A stretch of DNA of 64,000 nt from Tropicibacter sp. R16_0 (lineage in GTDB: Bacteria; Pseudomonadota; Alphaproteobacteria; Rhodobacterales; Rhodobacteraceae): positions 280,432 through 344,431 of the forward strand of contig NZ_JAGHRE010000006.1 in assembly GCF_017743935.1 (NCBI RefSeq), given 5' to 3'. The notes under the pieces were generated by a model, which did no database searches, was not told the origin of the DNA, and worked only from the letters and a program-made list of their open reading frames with translations. Below, piece by piece: positions 15,547-22,495 of the stretch (positions within the stretch are counted from its first letter, which is position 1; each line of letters starts with the position of its first letter). The translations under genes and the position numbers were made by a program.

Positions 15547-16686
15547 ATGTCCAAAAGCTCGGTTATCGTTGTCGGAGGTGGCATCGTTGGCGTCATGACG
15601 GCGCTTACACTGCAACGGCGCGGCGAGTCCGTGACGTTGATCGACAGATGGGAGCCGGGACATTCCCGTGCGTCTTCAACGGATTACAACCGCGTGATCC
15701 GTGCGATTTCCGGGCGTGACGAGTTCTATACACGGTGGGCGCGCGAAAGCCGTCTGCGCTGGCTCGAGCTGCAGGCCGAAAGCGGGCAGAACCTGATGTA
15801 TGAATGCGGCGCGTTGATTCTGGCCGCTGGCGGTCACAGCGACTGGGAAGATGCGACTGCCGAGACTTTTGATCGTGTTGGCGTGCCTTATTACAAGTTT
15901 GATCAACAAGATATCGAATCGCGGTTTCCCCAGTTTCGCGTACCCGACATCGAATACGCCCTGTTCGAACCCGAAGCTGGCATGCTGATGGCCCATCGTT
16001 GTGTTCTGACCGGGCTGAACCTGTTTCGTCAGGCCGGCGGCAAGGTGCAACGCGGTCGCGTGACCACGGATGGCTCCGAACGTCCGATGCTGGACGGCGC
16101 CCCGCTAGAGGCAGATCTGATCGTCATCGCGACGGGTCCCTGGATGGCAGATATGTTCCCCAGAACGATCAAACCCATTTCGACCGTTGTGGGCGTCAAT
16201 GTCCTCTACACCTCGACACCCGATGGGTCCGAAGAGTTCGACATGACACGTATGCCCTGCTGGATCGATCATGGACAAGGGTCGTTTGGCCTGCCCTCGT
16301 CCGAAGGGTCGGGCGTCAAGGCGGCCGTGGTGATCCCCGACAAGATCGATCTGGACAATGACGAACGGCTTATCCGCCAGGAAACACTGGGCCGCACCCG
16401 CAGCTATATCCGGCACCGTCTTCCGGGGCTTGAGGGGCAGCGGGTTGTGGATTCCAAGTTCAACCAGATCATCCTGACCCCAGATACGCATTTCATTGTC
16501 GATTGGCACCCAGAGCATGAAAACGTGCTGTTTGCCGGGGGATGCTCGGGTCATCTGTTCAAACACGCGCCTGTGTTTGCGGAATTTGCGGCAGGCGTCG
16601 GTCTCAAGGACTTTGGTACCGCCGATCGGTTCAAAGTCTCAGGTCGAAAAAAGCTGAGCCCAAAAGAAAGCCCCAGCGGCCGCTAG
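15547..16686 (+). CDS. FAD-dependent amine/N-alkyl amino acid oxidase (DAO superfamily, sarcosine oxidase-like)
   Basis: Flavoenzyme of 379 aa, the size of monomeric sarcosine oxidase and N-methyltryptophan oxidase. The N-terminal FAD fold is clear (VIVVGGGIVGVMTALTLQRRG, then the acidic LIDRWEPG), with ATGPWMADMFP in the middle and the C-terminal GGCSGHLFKHAPVFAEF segment that corresponds to the flavin/substrate GFSGHGFK motif. The Cys that binds flavin covalently in sarcosine oxidase appears to be Asn (FNQIILTPD), so FAD is probably non-covalent. It is divergent from the BMC operon and shares operator B. Likely reaction: oxidation of a secondary or primary amine such as an N-alkyl or gamma-glutamyl amine to an imine/aldehyde, by analogy with N-methylglutamate dehydrogenase or PuuB. 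It has no obvious targeting peptide. Confidence 0.83.
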   Translation: MSKSSVIVVGGGIVGVMTALTLQRRGESVTLIDRWEPGHSRASSTDYNRVIRAISGRDEFYTRWARESRLRWLELQAESGQNLMYECGALILAAGGHSDWEDATAETFDRVGVPYYKFDQQDIESRFPQFRVPDIEYALFEPEAGMLMAHRCVLTGLNLFRQAGGKVQRGRVTTDGSERPMLDGAPLEADLIVIATGPWMADMFPRTIKPISTVVGVNVLYTSTPDGSEEFDMTRMPCWIDHGQGSFGLPSSEGSGVKAAVVIPDKIDLDNDERLIRQETLGRTRSYIRHRLPGLEGQRVVDSKFNQIILTPDTHFIVDWHPEHENVLFAGGCSGHLFKHAPVFAEFAAGVGLKDFGTADRFKVSGRKKLSPKESPSGR

Positions 16687-17033
16687 CCCTGGGCCAGAAC
16701 GCGGTAGATTTCTGCGTTGGGGCACTTGGTATCTGGCAAAGCCACACCTGCACGAATGGCATCGCGGCAGGTTTCGGCTTGCAGGCAATGCCCACATTTT
16801 TCCGCCAGTTCCAACCCGAGTTCTGAATGCGCGCTCAGATCCGCTTCGGTCAAACCAAATTGTTCTGCCATCGCAACTATGCGCTCGCGCGCCCGTGGCG
16901 CGCCTGATCGCAGCATCGCCAGATCTGCACGCGAGAGCCCAAGATCCGAAAGCTCACGTTCACTCAGGTGTTCATTATGAGGCGCGCTGATGACTTGCGC
17001 CATTTTCTGAAAGAATTTTGCGTATCCCGACAT
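16683..17033 (-). CDS. DUF6455-type small cysteine-containing protein
   Basis: Protein of 116 aa. The N-terminal half is helical with ERELSDLGLSRADLAMLRSG, and the C-terminal half carries four cysteines as CGHCLQAETCRDAI and KCPNAE, a possible metal or redox site. This pattern matches the DUF6455 family common in Rhodobacterales; its function is not known. It is convergent with the FAD oxidase (4-bp overlap of the ends) and has GAGGAGG upstream of the ATG. Operator C lies 25 bp upstream of the start, so it belongs to the same regulon as the BMC and amine genes. A redox or iron-linked accessory role is possible, but nothing here proves it. Confidence 0.72.
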   Translation of the reverse strand: MSGYAKFFQKMAQVISAPHNEHLSERELSDLGLSRADLAMLRSGAPRARERIVAMAEQFGLTEADLSAHSELGLELAEKCGHCLQAETCRDAIRAGVALPDTKCPNAEIYRVLAQG

Positions 17034-17057
17034 CCCACGCCCTCCTCATCCACACTA

Positions 17058-17072
17058 TGTATTCAGTATACA
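17058..17072. promoter_or_regulatory. Operator C (TGTAT-N5-ATACA), upstream of the DUF6455 gene
   Basis: TGTATTCAGTATACA differs from operators A and B at one centre base; the arms extend to ATGTAT/ATACAT. It sits 25 bp upstream of the DUF6455 start, in the gap after the amidotransferase gene of the neighbouring minus-strand operon. Confidence 0.72.
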
Positions 17073-17121
17073 TGGTGCGCCAGGGCCGGGTTTGATCAGG
17101 ATCAAACGGGGGTTCCTGATA

Positions 17122-17817
17122 TCACTTTTGGGTGTAAGTACCGCGAAAAAGGTCGACCGCCTGTTCGGCGGCTAGATCTTTTGGCACATGGGCGTTTTCA
17201 AGTGAGGCCAGGCCATCGTCCGCCTCTTGCGCCGTAAGAAACACGTCGCGTCCGCGCGCAAAGAGATCTCGCAGATGCTGCGCTTGGTACTCGGGATGAA
17301 ACTGAACCGACCTAGCGGGGAATTCATAATCCAAAGCCCCAACGGGACAGTGGCCGGCAGCCCCGGTAACCCGCGCCGAGGGTGGAACGGATGTGACCTG
17401 ATCCTGATGCCAGACATAGCCATCCACACGGGCTCCGTCATAGTCGAAGCCCCGCGCACCGACGATGTTGCCCACCTCGGCCTTCTCGGCCTTGCCGCCA
17501 AAGACGTCGGCCATAATCTGATGTCCAAAGCAGATGCCAAAAACGGGTTTGGCCTGCGCGCGGCACTCTTCCAGAAAATCGCGAAGGGGCTGCATCCACT
17601 CTGTGTCATCGTAGACCCCGAATTCGGACCCTCCGACCACGACCCCGTCAAACTCCGAAAGTGCGGGCAATGGCGCGCCGTCCACCACATCGACCGAGTG
17701 AAACTCGGCTTCCGGCAGATGTGGCGCCAGCCAGTCGCGGATCTGCCGCGACGTGCGCGGCAGACCCTCTAGCAGGGGCAAGGGATGCCCCGTCAATTCG
17801 AGAATTGCGATCCTCAC
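17122..17817 (-). CDS. Class I glutamine amidotransferase (gamma-glutamyl hydrolase-type)
   Basis: Cytoplasmic protein of 231 aa with the triad-type amidotransferase fold: oxyanion region VVVGGSEFGVYDD, nucleophile Cys in GICFGHQIMADVFGG, and the His-Glu pair in VQFHPEYQ. It is the last gene of a minus-strand operon and overlaps the FMN synthase gene by 4 bp. It stands alone rather than fused to a synthetase. Together with a PuuA/GmaS-like ligase and a DAO-family oxidase, this recalls PuuD, which hydrolyses a gamma-glutamyl bond. I infer a gamma-glutamyl-amide hydrolase that releases glutamate or recycles the carrier. A GMP-synthase-like amidotransferase of unrelated use is the alternative. 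Confidence 0.83.
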   Translation of the reverse strand: MRIAILELTGHPLPLLEGLPRTSRQIRDWLAPHLPEAEFHSVDVVDGAPLPALSEFDGVVVGGSEFGVYDDTEWMQPLRDFLEECRAQAKPVFGICFGHQIMADVFGGKAEKAEVGNIVGARGFDYDGARVDGYVWHQDQVTSVPPSARVTGAAGHCPVGALDYEFPARSVQFHPEYQAQHLRDLFARGRDVFLTAQEADDGLASLENAHVPKDLAAEQAVDLFRGTYTQK

Positions 17818-19238
17818 CAGTCAAAGGCCCTGTCGATGCCCGCCATCTTGACGCCGGTAAAGGCCGACGCTTGAAAGCTGAGAGCACGGAGATCTTCGGT
17901 TTCCAAATTGTGGACCGAGGACTTGCCGCAGGCCTTGGCCAGTGCCGTGATCTCCATCGTCATCGCGGTCAGATACCGGGCGACGCGTTCGGCCCCGGCA
18001 TGCGGATTCATCCGCGCTTCAAGCTCGGGATCTTGGGTGGCGACCCCAACCGGACAGCGACCCGTGTGGCAGTGGTGGCAGGCCCCGGGCGAGGTGCCCA
18101 ATGCCTGATAGTCCTCCAGATACCGCGGGCTGTTGCAGCCCAATGCGACCATCGCCGCGTTGCCGATCATCACCGCATCCGCCCCAAGCGCCAGGCATTT
18201 GGCCGCATCTACGCCCGAGCGGATGCCGCCCGCCGCAACAAGAGATACCTTGCCGCTCATCCCGCATTCATCTAGCGCCTCGCGCGCAGCGCGAATGGCG
18301 CTCATGGTCGGGATGCCGGTGTGGTTCAGCAACAGTTCAGGCGACGCTCCGGTGCCGCCCTCGGCGCCATCTACAACCACCACATCCGCGCCGGCCTTGG
18401 CGGCGACTGCAACGTCAAACCGGGGGCGGGTTGCGCCCATCTTGATGAAGATCGGAACCTGATAGTTCGTTGCGATCCTCAGTTCCTCGATCTTGACTGC
18501 AAGGTCGTCCGCGCCCAGAAAATCCGGGTGCCGGATGGTCGAGCGTTGATCGACCCCTTCAGGCAAGGTCCGCATTTCACTGACGCGTGGGCTGACCTTC
18601 ATGCCAAGCAGCAGACCGCCGGTGCCGGGTTTGGCCCCCTGCCCCACGACGATTTCCAACGCATCGGCGCGGCGCAGGTGATCCAGGTCCACGCCATAAC
18701 GGGCAGGCGACATCTGATAGAGCAGCCGTTGGGAGGCTTCGCGCTCCTCTTCCAGCATGCCGCCTTCGCCCGTGCAGGTCATGGTGCCCACTTTCGAGGC
18801 CCCATAGCCCAACGACGCCTTTGCCGAAGCCGACAGCGCGCCAAAGGACATCGATGCGATGTAGATCGGGATCTTCAATTCCAGCGGACGCTCAACCAAT
18901 CCGCGCCCGCCACCCAGAACGGTGGTTGTATCGCAGCTTTCGCGATACCCCTCCAGCGGCAGGCGGGTCATGGTTGCGGGAACAAATGTCAAATCATCGA
19001 AGGTTGGCATTTGCTTGTTGAACGTGTTGTAACCACGAACCTGGTACCGCCCAAGCTGCGCCAATGCGTGCACTTCCGAGATCGCCTCGGGTGTCCATCT
19101 GGTCGACCCGCCTTCGTCATATGAGGATGGCACACCCGCCGGGCGACCATCGATGGCACCTGCATCGCGGAACCGGATTTCATCCTCAGGTGCGACTTCG
19201 AACGGATAGTCGTAGGGTTTACTCAGATCATGAGCCAT
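17814..19238 (-). CDS. FMN-binding glutamate-synthase-domain protein (MgsC/GlxD-like)
   Basis: Protein of 474 aa equal to the central FMN and [3Fe-4S] domain of the glutamate synthase large subunit. Visible are PTFDDLTFVPATMTRLPLEGY, the FMN/2-oxoglutarate region GAKPGTGGLLLGMKVS, VVVDGAEGGTGASPE, and the cluster cysteines CHHCHTGRCPVGVATQDP. In bacteria with split sets (MgsABC, N-methylglutamate synthase; GlxBCD in rhizobia) this is the catalytic subunit where the amine is joined to 2-oxoglutarate and reduced. The gene overlaps the GXGXG gene by 16 bp. With the next two genes it should form a heterotrimer. The operon context (ligase, oxidase, BMC) favours N-alkylglutamate synthesis over ammonia assimilation. 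Confidence 0.88.
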   Translation of the reverse strand: MAHDLSKPYDYPFEVAPEDEIRFRDAGAIDGRPAGVPSSYDEGGSTRWTPEAISEVHALAQLGRYQVRGYNTFNKQMPTFDDLTFVPATMTRLPLEGYRESCDTTTVLGGGRGLVERPLELKIPIYIASMSFGALSASAKASLGYGASKVGTMTCTGEGGMLEEEREASQRLLYQMSPARYGVDLDHLRRADALEIVVGQGAKPGTGGLLLGMKVSPRVSEMRTLPEGVDQRSTIRHPDFLGADDLAVKIEELRIATNYQVPIFIKMGATRPRFDVAVAAKAGADVVVVDGAEGGTGASPELLLNHTGIPTMSAIRAAREALDECGMSGKVSLVAAGGIRSGVDAAKCLALGADAVMIGNAAMVALGCNSPRYLEDYQALGTSPGACHHCHTGRCPVGVATQDPELEARMNPHAGAERVARYLTAMTMEITALAKACGKSSVHNLETEDLRALSFQASAFTGVKMAGIDRAFDW

Positions 19239-19936
19239 GCGCTTGCGTCCCTGCTTTCAAAATACCAAAGGCGCTGGCCAGACACCAGTTTGCGCCAGTT
19301 ACGAGAGCTGTCGACCAACCCCAGAGGATCAAGGATCGCATCGACCTCGGCCACCTCTTCTGCCGTGGGTTCGATCACATCGACATCCACACCAAGGCTG
19401 TCGATTTCGCCCGCAACCCAGACCTCGCCTTGCCACAAGGCGTCGGCACAGGACTCACCTGCGCCGCCAAGCGCGATGATCTTCCCGGCATGCGCCATGA
19501 AACCGGATTGATAGCCGATCTTGCCTTCGACCACGATGTTGCCGCCCTTCATCGCGACACCAACCCGTGGCCCTGCATCGCCCTTGACGTGGATCGTTCC
19601 GCCGATCATCGCAGCCCCGCAGGACATGCCGGCATAGCCGCCAATGGTGATGTGGCCCTTTGCCATCCCTTCACCCACGGCCCAACCGCAGTTGCGTTCG
19701 ATCTTGATATTGGCACCGGTGTTCAACCCACCGCAGTAGTAACCGACCGAGCCCTCAAAGGTGATGTCCACGTTGTCGGGCAGACCAACGCCCAGATTGT
19801 GCCGTGACAACGTATTCACCACCCGTACCGGTTGCCCCGAGGCACAAGCCGCCAGGATATCCCGATTGACCTCGCGGATATGGCGTTGGCCAACCTCGAT
19901 GACAATTTCATCTGTCTGTATTGCCGCTTCGCTCAT
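19223..19936 (-). CDS. GXGXG-domain subunit of N-methylglutamate synthase-type complex (MgsB/GlxC-like)
   Basis: Protein of 237 aa equal to the C-terminal beta-helix (GXGXG) domain of glutamate synthase. The repeating Gly pattern is plain: YYCGGLNTGANIKIERNCG, AKGHITIGGYAGMSCGAAMIGG, VKGDAGPRVGVAMKGGNIVVEG. This domain is structural and helps link the amidotransferase and FMN sites. Its ATG overlaps the class II amidotransferase stop as ATGA. Order A-B-C (amidotransferase, GXGXG, FMN domain) matches mgsABC and glxBCD. Confidence 0.88.
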   Translation of the reverse strand: MSEAAIQTDEIVIEVGQRHIREVNRDILAACASGQPVRVVNTLSRHNLGVGLPDNVDITFEGSVGYYCGGLNTGANIKIERNCGWAVGEGMAKGHITIGGYAGMSCGAAMIGGTIHVKGDAGPRVGVAMKGGNIVVEGKIGYQSGFMAHAGKIIALGGAGESCADALWQGEVWVAGEIDSLGVDVDVIEPTAEEVAEVDAILDPLGLVDSSRNWRKLVSGQRLWYFESRDASAWLMI

Positions 19937-20877
19937 GCCGCCAGACTCCTGTTACCAACGCCCCAGATGCCAGTCAGCGAGGGGCCATCATAGTTGATCA
20001 CGTCACATTCTTCAGTCATCACGCGACGTACCGCCTGTTCTTCGGTTGCAGCAGCCAGATCACCGTTGCGATTGACCACCACCAGCGGCTTCATGGCGAA
20101 CCGGTCCTTGGCAAACCCAATCCCGCCTGGCGTTGCGATCATGTAGGTAAATACCCCGTCGATTGAGGTGATCGACTTCTTCAGCGCCTGCTCCATCGTC
20201 AGACCGGCTTTCATCTGGTCGCTGACCCAAACGGCGATCAACTCGCTGTCGTTTTCGGTCAAAAAGCGATAACCCATCCGGGTCAGTTTATCGCGCCAAG
20301 TGAAGTAGTCGGTGATCTGACCATTATGTACGATCGCCACGTCCGAAAAGGGTCGCGCCCAAAACGGGTGTGACGCATTTGGCAGAACCGAGCTTTCGGT
20401 TGCCAATCTTGCATGGCCCAGCCCATGCGTGCCCACCATGTCACGAACGCTGTGTTTCTCGGATACGGCTTCGGCGCCGCCAATGTCCTTGATGATCTCA
20501 AGGCTGCGGCCGCAGGATTGAATCTCGATCCGGTCTGTCAACTCATCAGCATCCCGCACCCAGGCCTGCAGATCAGTCGGATCCGAGATTTCCATACGAA
20601 AGCAATAATGCTTGTTTTCGTCCGTCAGGATCTGCGGATCAGACAGGAAGCTTGCGCCGTGTTCCTTCAACACCGCTTCAAAGGCGTCCAAATCAGCGTC
20701 TTGCCGGGATTTATCAAATCCCATGCCCCGCAGGACGTACCCTTTTTCTCGCGGCAAACCATATATTGCAAACCCGGTGCTGTCCGCGCCTCGATGTTCC
20801 TGCGCATCCATCAGGTCCACCAAGTCGGCCCCAACGCGCCCGGGCGCTGCCAGAATCCGTCCAGCGATTCCACACAT
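19933..20877 (-). CDS. Class II glutamine amidotransferase subunit (MgsA/GlxB-like)
   Basis: Ntn-type amidotransferase of 314 aa, first gene of its operon. The N-terminus MCGIAGRIL exposes the catalytic Cys2 after Met removal. Further family marks are EHRGADSTGFAIYG, GHARLATESSVLPNASHPF and VHNGQITDYFTWR. In a split N-methylglutamate synthase this subunit would take the amine, here perhaps from a gamma-glutamyl-amide, and channel it to the FMN subunit. A Shine-Dalgarno GGGAG precedes the ATG. Operator D lies 26 bp upstream. The housekeeping glutamate synthase is a single large fused protein, so this set is specialised. Confidence 0.88.
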   Translation of the reverse strand: MCGIAGRILAAPGRVGADLVDLMDAQEHRGADSTGFAIYGLPREKGYVLRGMGFDKSRQDADLDAFEAVLKEHGASFLSDPQILTDENKHYCFRMEISDPTDLQAWVRDADELTDRIEIQSCGRSLEIIKDIGGAEAVSEKHSVRDMVGTHGLGHARLATESSVLPNASHPFWARPFSDVAIVHNGQITDYFTWRDKLTRMGYRFLTENDSELIAVWVSDQMKAGLTMEQALKKSITSIDGVFTYMIATPGGIGFAKDRFAMKPLVVVNRNGDLAAATEEQAVRRVMTEECDVINYDGPSLTGIWGVGNRSLAA

Positions 20878-20902
20878 GAAGAGCTCCCTTTCAAATCACA
20901 TC

Positions 20903-20917
20903 TGTATACTGTATACA
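20903..20917. promoter_or_regulatory. Operator D (TGTAT-N5-ATACA), upstream of the synthase operon
   Basis: TGTATACTGTATACA, the fully symmetric version of the repeat, with core CTGTATACAG. It lies 26 bp upstream of the class II amidotransferase start, in the 128-bp divergent region shared with the GntR regulator. Confidence 0.77.
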
Positions 20918-20965
20918 GTACACGGCCAATAGCAAGCCCATTCGCCTTGGCACCCGCTGCTTTTT

Positions 20966-20980
20966 TGAATACAGAATTCA
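20966..20980. promoter_or_regulatory. Operator E (TGAAT-N5-ATTCA), upstream of the GntR regulator
   Basis: TGAATACAGAATTCA has the same length, spacing and centre as operators A-D but with TGAAT/ATTCA arms. It lies 26 bp upstream of the regulator start and fits an autoregulation site of lower affinity. Confidence 0.62.
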
Positions 20981-21005
20981 TAAAACACCGAAAGAGAGGC
21001 TCCGA

Positions 21006-21677
21006 GTGGCTCTGAAACAGATCAAAACACAACGCAGACGGCTGGCAGATGAAGTCTATGACCAATTGGTCGAGGCGATCATGAGTCGCGACATCTCGGC
21101 CGAAGATCGGTTGGTGCAGGAAAAACTGGCCGCTGAATTGAACATCAGCCGAACGCCAGTGCGGGAAGCCCTGATGCGGTTGGAAACCGAAGGTGTTCTG
21201 GAGGTTGCCGCAAGCGGTGGTTTTCGGTTGGCCCGGATGGACCAGGCCGAGGTACGCCAACTCTACCAAGCCCGCGCGGCAATCGAGGGGCAAGCTGCCC
21301 GTATTCTTGCGGTTCACGCCGAACCCCAAGTACTTGATCGTCTGCGAGATCTCATTCGCCAGGAAGAGGATCTGAGCAATCCCACCACCCGCGATTACTT
21401 TGTCGCAAACCGGCGCATTCACCGCGCATTCATGGTCGAAGCTGGCAACAAGTTCCTACTGGACATGTTCGACATGATCTGGGGCAAAGCCATGGCGTTT
21501 CACCTGTTCTCGGCCATCGAAAACGTGGACATCACCATGTCGCTGGGTGACCACTTGACGCTCGTTGATGCCATCGCGACACGGGATGTTACCGAAGCTC
21601 TTGAAACCTTCACCGCCCACATACAGGCCGGATTCGATCTGCAGATCGAAGGCCTGAAGGAAGTGGACCGCGACTAA
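21006..21677 (+). CDS. GntR-family regulator (FadR/FCD subfamily), probable controller of the BMC regulon
   Basis: DNA-binding protein of 223 aa. The start is GTG at 21006, preceded by AGAGAGG. The N-terminal winged HTH (RLADEVYDQLVEAIMSRD, EKLAAELNISRTPVREALMRLETEG) is textbook GntR. The all-helical C-terminal FCD domain carries the metal-site pattern with D in YFVANRRIHRAFM and His in the GDHLTLVDAI and FTAHIQAG segments. It is divergent from the synthase operon, and five similar inverted repeats precede this gene and the neighbouring units. I infer that it represses the importer, BMC, oxidase and synthase genes and is released by the amine or a derivative such as an N-alkylglutamate. Confidence 0.9.
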   Translation: MALKQIKTQRRRLADEVYDQLVEAIMSRDISAEDRLVQEKLAAELNISRTPVREALMRLETEGVLEVAASGGFRLARMDQAEVRQLYQARAAIEGQAARILAVHAEPQVLDRLRDLIRQEEDLSNPTTRDYFVANRRIHRAFMVEAGNKFLLDMFDMIWGKAMAFHLFSAIENVDITMSLGDHLTLVDAIATRDVTEALETFTAHIQAGFDLQIEGLKEVDRD

Positions 21678-22322
21678 AGAGCCGTCGCAACGCGCTTGAT
21701 TTCGGGCGGTGACGTTTTGGTCATGGCCCGTGCTTCCCCCACAGAACCGACGCGATCGAAACCCCGACGGTTCTGTTCATTTGCGTGCGGAACCAGTTTT
21801 TGCCGACCCCTACCCCCTGAAACCATGCATCCAATCGATATCAAGCCAATGGGGCATCGTTGCTCATTTTGACCGGGTGTTTCCAAAAGGATGCTGGCCG
21901 CGGCGCGGGGGAAGAGGACGTCCTGTATCCCGCCGTCCAGTCGCAGGCCGATCATAGGCTTGCGGGACGGTTGGGCCAGAGTTTTGCGGAAACTTGTTCT
22001 TGATCCCTTGCAACACGCTTGTCCCCGAAGACGCCGATTGTGCCACAGCAACGGGTCGCGGTGTTGCAACTGGGTCAACCTCAACCTCTGGATCGGTTGT
22101 GTCCGTGTTTTCGGTCGTGTTGGTTTCTGGCGGACTGTGATCGGAAAGTGCCCAGATAAAGCTGCGCCCTTCACTGTTGATACGAATGGATTGGCCAGCG
22201 CGACTGTCCCGCACAGACGCCAGCCCATTGTCTATCAAATCATCCACCAATTTTCGGACCAGCCTAAGCTGCTCGGTACAGGCGGCTTCCACACCGGCTC
22301 AGTTGTGCATTACGACTCCCAT
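21674..22322 (-). pseudogene. Decayed gene of unknown function (one in-frame stop, one frameshift)
   Basis: This is the only stretch over 300 bases without an intact gene (21678-22495). On the minus strand, reading from ATG at 22322 gives MGVVMHN, then a TGA at 22299-22301, then a natural-looking segment (TEQLRLVRKLVDDLIDNG and onward) that runs as an open frame from a GTG at 22292. Near 21990 (an AAA run, TTT on the minus strand) the plausible frame shifts by one base; the other frame then continues (PMIGLRLDGGIQDVLFPRA) to a TAG at 21674. Removing one base there would fuse the two halves into a protein of about 215 residues. I do not recognise the family. It could be a relic or chance reading frames. 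The remainder, 22323-22495, is AT-richer and probably carries the promoter of the efflux pair. Confidence 0.35.
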
Positions 22323-22495
22323 TGCGACTTCGGGTTTTCTAAGAAACAATTAAACTTCAGGTCTTTATGTGGGTAATAGTGTTCTTCTGCCGCGAAGTGT
22401 TGGCGCGCGAGATCAAAAATAATATTCTGTCCTTATTGACAGTGTAAGTGAGCCCACCCACGTGTGACTCACGTTCCAACCCAAAGTGTGACCTG

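Noticed and set aside
17814..20877. Fragmented or frameshifted housekeeping glutamate synthase GltB
   Set aside because: The three parts are separate genes with their own starts, in the MgsABC/GlxBCD order rather than the fused GltB order, and each domain is complete.
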